Shown: in pieces, positions 42,928-51,881 of the stretch
How positions within the stretch are numbered: the stretch's first letter is position 1
How the letters are laid out: every line of letters starts with the position of its first letter
NCBI GenBank assembly: GCA_910588855.1
Contig: CAJUSR010000016.1
Coordinates: 1-64,000, forward strand
Origin: an uncultured Kineothrix sp.
Lineage (GTDB): Bacteria > Bacillota > Clostridia > Lachnospirales > Lachnospiraceae
Direction of reading: 5' to 3'
DNA length: 64,000 bases
Position numbers and translations under genes: made by a program
The notes under the pieces: model-generated
Database searches by the model: none
Told to the model about the DNA's origin: nothing
What the model saw: the letters and a program-made list of their open reading frames with translations, nothing else

Positions 42928-44064
42928 ATGGGGCGGAAGAAAAAAGGGATAGTAGTTTCAATGTTGTTTTTGCTTTGGGCGGTATGTCTGGCAGGGTGTA
43001 GGGAATCTTCGGAACAGAATCTACAGCAGGCAGAAGGGGAAGTTTTGGAGTCTGGCAATCAGGCTGCGGAGATACAGGATGATGAAGGAGCCAAAGACGA
43101 AGTAGGGAATGGGCTGGAGGCAGAGGACGGTATGCCGGAAGAAGCCGTACAGAAGGAGGTCGGGGAAAACGGAAATAGCCCGGAGCCGGGAGACGATGCA
43201 TCAAAAGAGACAACGCAAGAGGCAGAGGACGAAATGGAGGGGAAGACTTTGCCGGAGAGGAGAGACGCATCGGGAAGGGAGCTTGCAATGGAGCCGGAGG
43301 ATGATTTGGAAGAAAAGGCTTCACCGGAACGGAATGAAACGGCAAAAGAAATTGTATTTGCTTCGGAAGATTGGGGGCTTTCTTTTGGAGAGCCGGGCAC
43401 ACAGCCGGCAGGGAATGCTGCGGCTGCTGATTTGGCGTGGTATAATGCATATTTTGTAGGAGAGGATAGCGAAAAAGTTATTTATCTGACTTTTGACTGT
43501 GGTTATGAAAACGGCAATACGGAGCCTATTTTGGATGCGCTGAAAAAACACGGGGTAACGGCGACTTTCTTCGTAGTGGGTCATTTTCTGGAAACGGCGC
43601 CTGATATGGTAAAACGTATGGCGGAAGAAGGGCATATGGTAGGGAATCATACGTATCATCATCCGGATATGTCTGCTATTTCGGACAAATCCGTGTTCCA
43701 AAAAGAAATGGACGATGTGGCGGAATTGTTTTATGCTATTACCGGCAAAGAACTTTCCCATTACTACCGCCCGCCGCAGGGGAAGTGCAATGCGGAAAAT
43801 CTTAGGATGGCGAAAGAGTTGGGATATTCCACTATTTTCTGGAGCCTCGCCTATGTGGATTGGGATACGGATAAGCAGCCAAGCCATGAAGAAGCGTTTG
43901 ACAAATTGACGACAAGGATACACCCGGGGGCAGTTGTGCTTCTACATAATACTTCGCAAACCAATGGGGAAATTTTGGATGAACTTTTGACGAAGTGGGA
44001 AAAAATGGGGTATCGTTTTGGCCTGTTGCCGGAGTTGGAGGAGCCGGCAAATAGAAGCAACTAA
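42928..44064 (+). CDS. PdaA-like polysaccharide deacetylase, lipoprotein
   Basis: 378 aa. Signal peptide with lipobox LAGC (Cys24), then about 120 residues of acidic low-complexity linker, then a NodB domain (residues 175-370): YLTFDCGYENG, with the metal His in GNHTYHHPDMS and the RPPQGKCN motif. TFDxGYENG is the PdaA version, which removes the acetyl group from muramic acid to form muramic delta-lactam in spore cortex. The linker would let it reach across the wall. TATGGAGG precedes ATG 42928. Confidence 0.9.
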   Translation: MGRKKKGIVVSMLFLLWAVCLAGCRESSEQNLQQAEGEVLESGNQAAEIQDDEGAKDEVGNGLEAEDGMPEEAVQKEVGENGNSPEPGDDASKETTQEAEDEMEGKTLPERRDASGRELAMEPEDDLEEKASPERNETAKEIVFASEDWGLSFGEPGTQPAGNAAAADLAWYNAYFVGEDSEKVIYLTFDCGYENGNTEPILDALKKHGVTATFFVVGHFLETAPDMVKRMAEEGHMVGNHTYHHPDMSAISDKSVFQKEMDDVAELFYAITGKELSHYYRPPQGKCNAENLRMAKELGYSTIFWSLAYVDWDTDKQPSHEEAFDKLTTRIHPGAVVLLHNTSQTNGEILDELLTKWEKMGYRFGLLPELEEPANRSN

Positions 44065-44151
44065 ATAAAATTGCACCTTCTTTTCCATAGCAGTATACTA
44101 TAGGTAAAAGAGAGCCGGAAAGGGAAGCCGGAAGATTTCATTTTTCATAAA

Positions 44152-44210
44152 GATTCGTGTGTCAAAAGGTCTTTCCAGCACTGCCAGGAAGACCTTTTGA
44201 CACACGAATC
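44152..44210. terminator. Long perfect hairpin between pdaA-like and kptA genes
   Basis: GATTCGTGTGTCAAAAGG...(25 nt) and its complement (24 nt, one bulge) enclose a 10-nt loop. The arms are far longer than a standard terminator and there is no T-run, so it may be a repeat element that also blocks read-through. Confidence 0.65.
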
Positions 44211-44264
44211 CCATAAAATAAAAAAATGAGTCCATATCAGCGGACATGAGGTTGAGGTATAAAT

Positions 44265-44861
44265 ATGGGTAAGTTGGATAAATTGAGTGTGTTTATAAGT
44301 TTGGTTTTGCGTCACAATCCAGATGCGGCAAATATTAAGCTGGATGAACATGGATGGGCGGACGTAGAGGAGTTGATTGCCGGCATTCAACGTACTGGCA
44401 GGGCAATTGATATGGCGATATTGGAGGAAATTGTTGCAACAGATAATAAGCAAAGATATGGCTTTAATCAGGATAAAACTTTGATTCGGGCAAACCAGGG
44501 GCATAGTATTCCTGTAGATGTAGAGCTGAAGGAACAAGAACCGCCCGCATTCCTGTATCATGGAACTGCTGTTAGATTTTTAGAAAACATAGAAAAAGAA
44601 GGATTGAAACCTATGAGTCGGCTGTACGTCCATTTATCGAAGGATATAGAAACAGCCCTGAAAGTGGGGAAACGGCATGGGGAGCCTGTAGTTTTAAAAG
44701 TATGCAGCGGAAATATGTATCAAAACGGACATCAATTCTTTTTGTCTGAAAATGGGGTATGGCTGACAAAAAAGTGGACGGTCAATATTTACAGAAGATT
44801 CTTTAGCATAATGATTTCCAAAGGCTCCTTTGGCAACAATAAAGAACCGCAATCCACATAG
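44265..44861 (+). CDS. kptA: RNA 2'-phosphotransferase (KptA/Tpt1), C-terminus frameshifted
   Basis: KptA moves the 2'-phosphate from RNA to NAD; the bacterial role is unclear. The N-terminal winged domain (LSVFISLVLRHNPDAANIKL) and the ADP-ribosyltransferase-like domain (FLYHGTAVRFLENIEKEGLK, YVHLSKDIETALKVGKRHGE) are typical, with the conserved Arg-His-Asn-Pro. After GVWLTKK, one base missing from a run of A at 44767-44773 shifts the frame; the expected ending VDGQYLQKIL would stop at 44816. The present frame runs 45 nt further into the convergent gene. It may still be active or be a sequencing error. Confidence 0.85.
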   Translation: MGKLDKLSVFISLVLRHNPDAANIKLDEHGWADVEELIAGIQRTGRAIDMAILEEIVATDNKQRYGFNQDKTLIRANQGHSIPVDVELKEQEPPAFLYHGTAVRFLENIEKEGLKPMSRLYVHLSKDIETALKVGKRHGEPVVLKVCSGNMYQNGHQFFLSENGVWLTKKWTVNIYRRFFSIMISKGSFGNNKEPQST

Positions 44862-45193
44862 CCGTTTTTCCGGTAAAAAAATTGGGCTTCTTCATTGGAT
44901 AATGTGGAAGTCATAACCATTTTATACCCATTTTTAAGCATTTCCTTTTCCCAAAAACCGACTAACTGTTTTCCATATCCTTTCCCTCTATAATCTTCCA
45001 ACATATATAACATATTCATAAAGGGTATGTTATCCCAAAACAAGTTGAACCGCAGCCATCCAATAAAAGTATCATTATGAAGCAGGATGAGAATCCGCTT
45101 TGCGTTTATGCTGTTTTTCAGTTCAATTTCGCAGATATGTTTATCGTATTTTTTTAATGTTGTAATATCATTTTTATTTGCATACCGAATCAT
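44789..45193 (-). CDS. GNAT family N-acetyltransferase
   Basis: 134 aa. IRYANKNDITTLKKYDKHI opens the domain; the acetyl-CoA loop is MLEDYRGKGYGKQLVGFWEKEML and the last strand FFYRKNGYVDCG. Convergent with kptA and overlapping its shifted 3' end. Substrate unknown. A C-terminal LEIIMLKNLL completes the fold, so it looks intact. Confidence 0.85.
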   Translation of the reverse strand: MIRYANKNDITTLKKYDKHICEIELKNSINAKRILILLHNDTFIGWLRFNLFWDNIPFMNMLYMLEDYRGKGYGKQLVGFWEKEMLKNGYKMVMTSTLSNEEAQFFYRKNGYVDCGSLLLPKEPLEIIMLKNLL

Positions 45194-45361
45194 ATTTTCA
45201 TTCCTTGATAATTTCAGGCTTCTATATTTGCTCCTTTTAAAGCTTATTTTAGCTTATCCTATTTTTCTGATAAGCGCAAATAGTTCTTTTTTTCATAAGA
45301 TATCATTACTTCCTGCTGCTCCCCAATTAGTTTGCATCATTCTAATTATATTTTTCAATAC

Positions 45362-45474
45362 GAAATCGATTTCATCACAATAAACAAAAAGAATATTTGA
45401 TATTTATTTATTATGTCAATTTACAACATATAATGTATTTTATATAATGATAATACAATATGAAATCGATTACA
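45362..45474 (+). promoter_or_regulatory. Sucrose-locus promoter with two LacI-type operators
   Basis: Two dyads GAAATCGATTTC (45362-45373) and GAAATCGATTAC (45462-45473) are 100 bp apart. Between them lies a promoter TTTACA (45420-45425), 17 bp, TATAAT (45443-45448). The second operator covers the transcription start. The spacing would allow looping by the LacI-family protein encoded at 49149. Confidence 0.8.
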
Positions 45475-47146
45475 TATAGAGGTGAAACAAAAAAGGAGAC
45501 AAAAGAAGAAGTGAAGGCGGCGGCCGCGGCAAAGCAGCCGGTTTTGAAAAGGATGATTAAAGCATTGGGGGACGTGTTTGTTCCGATTCTTCCCGCCATT
45601 GTGGCTTCCGGCCTTATGATGGGGCTGGTGGAAGCGTTGGGGAAAGCAATTCCCAGCTTTGCAGGAAGCGATTGGTATGGAGTTCTTGATTTGATGGCGA
45701 ATACAGCCTTTGTTTTTCTTCCGGTATTGATTGCCGTATCGGCGACACGGGTTTTTGGCGGAAATATTTTTCTGGGTGCGGTTATCGGTATGATAATGAT
45801 TCACCCCAATTTGATTAATGCCTGGTCAGTGGGCTCTATGGATGCGGCGGAAATCCCGGTATGGCATCTGTTTGGTTTCCCTATCCGTCAGGTGGGCTAT
45901 CAGGGGCATGTGATTCCCGTAGTGATTGCGGCATGGCTGATGTGTAAGATTGAAAAGTGGTTACATAAACATATCCCGGAAATGATAGATTTATTTGTTA
46001 CCCCTCTGTGTACGGTATTGATTACTGCTTTTTTGACATTGGGGCTGGTTGGACCTGTTTTTTCTATGGCGGAATCTTATGTATTGGATTTTGCAGGCTG
46101 GATTATTACGGTAGGGCATGGCATCGGCGCTATGATTATGGGGGCTATCTATCCATTAACGGTTGTATGTGGCATCCATCACATGTATAATGTAATTGAA
46201 GCGGGTATGCTTTCGGCGGCAGACGGTCTGAATATTTGGATGCCGATTGCTTCCGCCGCAAACTTTGCACAGGGGGCGGCATGTCTGGCAGTCGGTTTGA
46301 AGGCAAGGAAGCTTAAGACGAAATCCGTGGCAATCCCTTCTGCCTTATCGGCGGCTCTGGGGATTACGGAACCGGCAATTTTCGGTGTGAATTTAAGGTT
46401 TACCAAACCTCTCGTGTGTGGTATGGCAGGAGGCGCGGCAGGCGCTCTTCTTGGTTCCCTGTTCCACATTGGTGCGACTTCTTATGGGGTGACTGGTATC
46501 CCCGGATTCTTAATTACGCTGGATTATACGTTGCAATATGCGATTGTGCTTGCAGTTTCTTTTGCAGTTGCTTTCGGGCTTACCTGGTTTGTCTGGAAAG
46601 AGGAAACCGAAGAAGAAGCGGAGGAAGCAGGAGCCGATGGACAGCAGGGCAAGATGGAGAAGATTGGGGAAGAAGCGGCAGTTGCAGAAGGGGAAAAAAC
46701 ATTGTTTGCCCCGCTGAAAGGGAATGTAATCCAGAGGGAAGATATCCCGGATGAAACTTTTGCATCGGGCGTCCTTGGGAACGGTGTAGGGATTGAGCCG
46801 GAGGAAGAGGAAGTTATAGCCCCTTTTGACGGAGAGATTTCTTCGGTTGCGGAAACCTTACATGCATTGGGCATTACCGGGCCAGGGGGGAATGGAAGTC
46901 CTGATTCATGTGGGAATTGATACTGTGAATCTGAAAGGGGATGGCTTTGAGGTTTTTGTTTCGGAAGGGGAAAAGGTAACCGCAGGGCAGAAGCTGATGC
47001 ATTTTGATATGGCAAAAATCAGGGAGAAGGGCTATAGCACGACTACGGCAGTCCTATTAACCAACAGCGATGATTATCCGGGCTTTCATGTGCTGAAAAC
47101 CGGGAAAACAGAACGGATGGAAAAATTATTTACGGCCGAAGCATAA
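45460..47146 (+). pseudogene. Sucrose-type PTS transporter, IIC plus frameshifted IIA, IIB missing
   Basis: The IIC domain is whole, about ten membrane helices (LGDVFVPILPAIVASGLMMG ... GITEPAIFGVNLRF, the substrate loop). Sucrose-type enzymes begin with a ~85-aa IIB domain carrying the phosphorylated Cys; none is present and the operator runs almost straight into the IIB-IIC linker. At 46885-46890 a G6 run breaks the frame in IIA; with five G the reading continues GGMEVLIHVGIDTVNLKGDG with the active His and ends at 47146. Without IIB the sugar cannot be phosphorylated by this protein alone. Confidence 0.8.
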
Positions 47147-47252
47147 AGACCCAGTGTAAAGCAGCTTGCAGGACAGCGGATGGTTTAGCTGCTGCATATA
47201 AGTTCCAAATACATAATATTCTTACATAATATTTTTGAAGGAGGAAAAGGAC

Positions 47253-49097
47253 GTGAAGGCGGACACTGTAAAGAAAATTTATAAGGAACGGTTTGAAAGG
47301 CATTTTGATGAGCTGCGCTGGCTGTATATGGAATTGTACGACAACAGTTCCATGTTTGCAGAACTGTGCGATAAGATGGAAGGATTTTATAAGGAACGCG
47401 GCAAAGATTTGAAAGCTTTGGATGAAAAACGGGAAAAACAGCCGGATTGGTATAAACAGAACGATATGCTCGGCATGATGTTTTATATTGATAATTTTGC
47501 AGGAAATATGAAGGGTGTAAAGTCGAAGCTGGATTATATTGAGAAATGCAACGTGAATTATATCCATTTGATGCCGTTCCTTGAAACGCCGAAAGGACGT
47601 TCTGACGGCGGGTATGCGGTTTCGGATTTTAGGAAGGTGCAGGAAAACCTTGGGACGATGGAGGACTTGGTAAAATTGACGGATGCCTGCCATAAGAAAG
47701 GGATTAACGTCTGCATGGATTTCGTTATGAACCATACTTCGGAAGACCATGAGTGGGCAAAGAAGGCCCGTCAGGGAGACGGGGAATATATGAGCCGTTA
47801 TTTTTTCTTTGACAATTCTTATATCCCTTCCTTGTATGAAAAGACTGTGCCTCAGGTATTCCCTACTACGGCACCGGGCAATTTTACTTATTTGCAGGAG
47901 GAAGGCCATTTTGTAATGACCACCTTTTATCCATACCAGTGGGATTTGAACTATAAGAATCCCAGGGTCTTTAACGAAATGATGTACAATTTCCTCTATT
48001 TGGCGAATAAGGGGATAGACATTATAAGGATTGATGCGGTGCCGTATATATGGAAAGAGCTGAACACGTCCTGCCGTAATCTTTCGCAAGTACATACCAT
48101 TGTGCGCATGATGCGTATGATTGGCGAAATTGTATGCCCGGGCATCCTGCTGCTGGGTGAAGTGGTGATGGAGCCGGAGAAAGTGGTGCCGTATTTCGGT
48201 ACGGTGGAAAAGCCGGAATGCCATATGTTATATAACGTAACTACGATGGCAACCACATGGCATACGGTAGCGACCCGGGATGTGCGGCTTTTGAAAAAAC
48301 AACTGGATATTGTGAACTCTTTGCCAAAGGATTACGTATTTTTGAATTATCTGCGCTGCCATGACGATATCGGCTGGGGGCTGGATTACGGAACATTGAT
48401 GACGGAAGGGATTGGGGAACGATCCCATAAAAAATATTTGAATGACTATTTCCAAGGTTATGACGGGAACAGTAACAGCCGGGGAGAGCTGTACAATGCG
48501 GACCCTGTTACAGGGGATGCCAGATTCTGCGGAACGACGGCTTCCATGTGCGGTGTGGAAAAGGCAGGGTTTGAGAACGATGAAGCAGCTATGGAAAAAG
48601 CAATCCGGATGGATGTTATGCTCCATGCCTATATGTTCATGCAGTCCGGGATTCCGGTACTGTACAGTGGGGATGAAATCGGCCAGGTCAACGACTATAC
48701 ATATAAGGAAGACCCTGATAAAGCGCCGGATTCCAGATATATCCACCGGGGAGCGATGAATTGGGAACTGGCAGGGAACATTTCCAAAAAGGATACGGTA
48801 GAGGCGAAGATTTTCCATAGTCTGGAACAATTGGAGCAGCTTCGGAAAAAGGAAAAAGTGTTTGTGTCCAATGCGGATACATGGACGATTGAAACATGGG
48901 ATAATTCCGTATTGTGTATGGGAAGATACTTTGAAGGGGAAAAAATAATCGGTTTATTCAATTTCAGCGAACATGACAAAACGGCATGGATTAATGAAAC
49001 GGACGGCGATTATGTGGAACTGATATCAGGAAAAGAGATGAAACCGATAGGAGTCAATATTCCGGCATATGGGTTCTATTATTTGAAAAAGAAGTAA
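47253..49097 (+). CDS. GH13 subfamily 4 enzyme, amylosucrase/sucrose hydrolase-like
   Basis: 614 aa from GTG 47253 (AAGGAGG 8 nt upstream). The N-terminal helical domain (YKERFERHFDELRWLYMELY) and barrel resemble amylosucrases: SDGGYAVSDFRKVQENLGTM, MDFVMNHTSEDHEWA, nucleophile Asp in DIIRIDAVPYIWKELNTSC, acid/base Glu in LLLGEVVMEPEKVV and HDDIGWGLDYG. Such enzymes split sucrose and may build alpha-glucan. It follows the PTS gene and precedes the LacI regulator, so intracellular sucrose (not only sucrose-6-phosphate) may be the substrate. Confidence 0.87.
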   Translation: MKADTVKKIYKERFERHFDELRWLYMELYDNSSMFAELCDKMEGFYKERGKDLKALDEKREKQPDWYKQNDMLGMMFYIDNFAGNMKGVKSKLDYIEKCNVNYIHLMPFLETPKGRSDGGYAVSDFRKVQENLGTMEDLVKLTDACHKKGINVCMDFVMNHTSEDHEWAKKARQGDGEYMSRYFFFDNSYIPSLYEKTVPQVFPTTAPGNFTYLQEEGHFVMTTFYPYQWDLNYKNPRVFNEMMYNFLYLANKGIDIIRIDAVPYIWKELNTSCRNLSQVHTIVRMMRMIGEIVCPGILLLGEVVMEPEKVVPYFGTVEKPECHMLYNVTTMATTWHTVATRDVRLLKKQLDIVNSLPKDYVFLNYLRCHDDIGWGLDYGTLMTEGIGERSHKKYLNDYFQGYDGNSNSRGELYNADPVTGDARFCGTTASMCGVEKAGFENDEAAMEKAIRMDVMLHAYMFMQSGIPVLYSGDEIGQVNDYTYKEDPDKAPDSRYIHRGAMNWELAGNISKKDTVEAKIFHSLEQLEQLRKKEKVFVSNADTWTIETWDNSVLCMGRYFEGEKIIGLFNFSEHDKTAWINETDGDYVELISGKEMKPIGVNIPAYGFYYLKKK

Positions 49098-49148
49098 ATG
49101 TAACAGGCGGCATTGGGAAGGAAGATGTGGCGGACGAGGAGCAGGCGG

Positions 49149-50144
49149 ATGAACATAGCAGAGATTGCGAAGCGGGCGGGAGTGTCCAATGCAGCGGTAT
49201 CCCGGTATTTTAATAATGGATATATCTCGGAGGAGAAACGGGAGAAAATCCGCAAAGTAGTAGAAGAAACGGGATACCGTCCATCGGTGCAGGCACAGAC
49301 GCTGCGGACAAAGAAAACGAAAATGATTGGTATGATTGTACCCAAGGTAGCTTCAGCATCTCTTGGCCGGGTTGTGGAAGGGGTTCTTTCCATATTAAAT
49401 GAAAACGGCTACCGTATGCTTCTTGCCGTCACTCAAAACGACCCGGAAAAAGAACTGGAATATCTGGACGCTTTGGACGATAAGCAGGTGGACGGGGTGA
49501 TTCTGGTTGCCACGGTATTTACGGCGGAGCATAAACGGGCATTGAAAAATATGCCGGTTCCTACCATAATCGTAGGGCAGCAGCTTGCAGGGCATTGCTG
49601 TATTTATCATGACGATTATCACGCCTCCTATGAACTGACTAAGCTATTTTTTGACAGAGGGAGAGAAAAACTGGGCTATATCGGCGCTATATTGCAGGAT
49701 AAAGCCGTAGGCTCGGAACGTCTCCGGGGATTTCAGGATGCGGTGCGGGAAATGGGCAGGGAAGAGCTGGCCGCTTATTATGTGACCGCCGCGTTTACCA
49801 TCGGTTCCGGTTTTGAGAAGGCTGGAGAACTTCTGGAGAAATGTGGCGATTTGGATGGGATTCTCTGTGCCACGGATACGATGGCGGCAGGAGCCGTGAA
49901 ATATTTGCGCCAACAGGGGATAGAAGTTCCTGGCCAGATATTGGTAGCCGGGCAGGGGGATTCGGATATGGCAAAAGTAGTGGAGCTGCCGCTTCTGTCA
50001 GTACATTATTCTTATGAGAAAAGCGGGGAGATGGCAGCCAGGATGCTGATGGAAATCCTTCATCAAGGGATGACGGATGTAAAGGAAATGAAATTGGGAT
50101 ATTATCTGGTGGAAGACGGAAGGCCGCTTTCTAATAGGCCTTAA
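49149..50144 (+). CDS. LacI family repressor of the sucrose locus
   Basis: 331 aa from ATG 49149 (GAGGAGC upstream); an in-frame start at 49113 is less likely. HTH and hinge: MNIAEIAKRAGVSNAAVSRYF and YISEEKREKIRKVVEETGYR PS; then a periplasmic-binding-fold effector domain (MIGMIVPKVASASLGRVVEG ... QILVAGQGDSDMAKVVELPL). Close to ScrR-type sucrose repressors. It probably binds the GAAATCGATTTC dyads upstream of the PTS gene. It ends 3' to 3' against the AraC gene, overlapping by 4 nt. Confidence 0.9.
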   Translation: MNIAEIAKRAGVSNAAVSRYFNNGYISEEKREKIRKVVEETGYRPSVQAQTLRTKKTKMIGMIVPKVASASLGRVVEGVLSILNENGYRMLLAVTQNDPEKELEYLDALDDKQVDGVILVATVFTAEHKRALKNMPVPTIIVGQQLAGHCCIYHDDYHASYELTKLFFDRGREKLGYIGAILQDKAVGSERLRGFQDAVREMGREELAAYYVTAAFTIGSGFEKAGELLEKCGDLDGILCATDTMAAGAVKYLRQQGIEVPGQILVAGQGDSDMAKVVELPLLSVHYSYEKSGEMAARMLMEILHQGMTDVKEMKLGYYLVEDGRPLSNRP

Positions 50145-51130
50145 GTCTTCCTTAAAGTATTTTTGCCGTTTTTGATACGATAAGCCCGGGGCGTCATATG
50201 ATAATATTCTTTGAAAATGCGGTGGAAATAGCTGGTATTGTCATATCCGGCCAAAACAATAATATCTTCTACCGGAAGGGCGGTAGTGGACAGCAAAAAG
50301 GCGGCCTGATTCAACCTTTTTGTTTGCAGGAGCTGCTTAAAGGTGTGCCCGGAATGTTTTTTAATGATTTTGCTGACAGCATAAGGGGGCATATGGAGCT
50401 GTTTGGCAATTTCTGCCAATTCCGCAGTCCGGTAATTGGTTTCGATATATTTTAAAATAGTGAAAACCAGATGTTGTCCATATCGGGAGGAATCGTTCAT
50501 ATTAATCCTGTCGGTATGGTTTAAAAGATGGAGAAAAAGAAGCCCCATCGTTGTCTGGTTGATGCCCCTGCGGTTTGGCTGGCTGTTGAGCAAAGACCAT
50601 ATTAAATTTTCAATCAAATTCTGTACCGGAAGGCTGTCGATGGACTGGAAATGCAGATATTCCGCAGCGTTCTTTTCCGGTTTCAACGTACCGATAAGGA
50701 AATCCCGCAGTATATTTTCTTCTTCCAGCATTATAAGGGCACGGTCGAAAAATTCAGGAAGGATAATAAAATTCACGGCGATGTCATCTATGCCTGCAGG
50801 AAGGATTTCATGGACGGCATTGGGATTGAGCAGCAGCAATTCCCCGGTATGCAAAGTAAGGGGGATGGAACCGTTGATGATATGGGTGGTAGAACCGCTG
50901 CACATATAAATCATTTCAATATAATTATGTTTATGGGCAGGAAAATGCACAAAACGAGTGTGGGAACGTATATCGATTAACTTCCCCCAGGCTAACATTT
51001 TCCGGCTGTCTACCACAAAGTCCGGTTCATTGGTATATAAACTTTTCTGGACATTTTTTTCCCCTTCCAGCAACAATCTTTCTTCTTCGGAAATTTTTCT
51101 TAAATGCTCTAAAAGATTTTGTTCAATCAT
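50141..51130 (-). CDS. AraC family regulator with cupin sensor domain
   Basis: 329 aa from ATG at 51130 (AGGAGT 7 nt upstream). Residues 60-150 form a cupin sugar-binding domain (VHFPAHKHNYIEMIYMCSGS, ELLLLNPNAVHEILP). The C-terminal 100 residues hold two HTH motifs (LAEIAKQLHMPPYAVSKIIK and VEDIIVLAGYDNTSYFHRIF). Such regulators usually activate sugar genes. It converges with the LacI gene, and its targets are not evident. Confidence 0.9.
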   Translation of the reverse strand: MIEQNLLEHLRKISEEERLLLEGEKNVQKSLYTNEPDFVVDSRKMLAWGKLIDIRSHTRFVHFPAHKHNYIEMIYMCSGSTTHIINGSIPLTLHTGELLLLNPNAVHEILPAGIDDIAVNFIILPEFFDRALIMLEEENILRDFLIGTLKPEKNAAEYLHFQSIDSLPVQNLIENLIWSLLNSQPNRRGINQTTMGLLFLHLLNHTDRINMNDSSRYGQHLVFTILKYIETNYRTAELAEIAKQLHMPPYAVSKIIKKHSGHTFKQLLQTKRLNQAAFLLSTTALPVEDIIVLAGYDNTSYFHRIFKEYYHMTPRAYRIKNGKNTLRKT

Positions 51131-51160
51131 CGTTTCACTCCTAATTGACAATAAATTTTT

Positions 51161-51880
51161 TTAAAGCCCTTTCATCATGCGTGTGGACATCAGGCAGCTT
51201 TCCCCGTTGATAAAATAGATGATTCGGTTTTTGGCGTCTATTTCTTTTATATTTCTTTTGTTTACCAGAAACGACCGATGGCAGCGCACAAAGCTGTCAC
51301 CTAATGTAGCTGCCAGTTCTTTGATAGTGCCGGAAAATTCAATTTGGCGGTTCTTCGCATGGAGAATGACTTTATGGATGTTGCCGGAAGTTTCAAAGAA
51401 GAAAATATCATTATAATCTACGCTTATTTTTCGTCCGCCGGTTTCAATGGTATAGACCTTATGCGTTTTGTTGGTCTGGAGCGTATAGCGTTCCATTGCA
51501 TTTAACAGGCATTCTCTGATTTTTACTTTCACTTCTGCAGGGTTGTCCTTTAATACAAAGTCCATTGCCTCCACCCGATATTGAAAGGTCATGTAGCTTA
51601 GTTCAGAATGTGCTGTTATGAATATGATGAAGCCGCGGGGGTCAAACAGCCTGATTTGCTGTGCCAGCTTCATGCCGTTCATGTCGCTGTTCAGGTCGAT
51701 ATCAAGGAAATAAATGCCTGTGTCCTGGCTGGCCTTTACTCTTTCCAGCAGCACATAAGGGTCTTCTGTATCCAAAACAAGCTGCATATCCAGTTCTTCC
51801 ATCAATATGATATCTTGAATGGTTTGCACGATAGTCTGCCGCTGTATGGCATTATCCTCGCACACAAAGATGTTGAGCAT
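51161..51880 (-). CDS. LytTR-family response regulator (AgrA/ComE-like)
   Basis: 239 aa. Receiver with phosphoacceptor in IYFLDIDLNSDMNG and IIFITAHSELSY; C-terminal LytTR DNA-binding domain (ISVDYNDIFFFETSGNIHKV, ATLGDSFVRCHRSFLVNKRN). Such regulators bind paired 9-bp repeats. It lies directly after the kinase gene on the minus strand, one base apart. Probable quorum or peptide sensing output; target genes unknown. Confidence 0.92.
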   Translation of the reverse strand: MLNIFVCEDNAIQRQTIVQTIQDIILMEELDMQLVLDTEDPYVLLERVKASQDTGIYFLDIDLNSDMNGMKLAQQIRLFDPRGFIIFITAHSELSYMTFQYRVEAMDFVLKDNPAEVKVKIRECLLNAMERYTLQTNKTHKVYTIETGGRKISVDYNDIFFFETSGNIHKVILHAKNRQIEFSGTIKELAATLGDSFVRCHRSFLVNKRNIKEIDAKNRIIYFINGESCLMSTRMMKGL

Positions 51881-51881
51881 A

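Noticed and set aside
45087..45383. Possible IIB domain gene ahead of the PTS gene
   Set aside because: The translated frame is hydrophobic antisense of the acetyltransferase and lacks the Cys-containing IIB motif.
47130..48224. 364-codon minus-strand open frame
   Set aside because: Antisense shadow of the GH13_4 gene; its residue make-up (Phe, His, Ile-rich) is that of a reverse-frame artefact.
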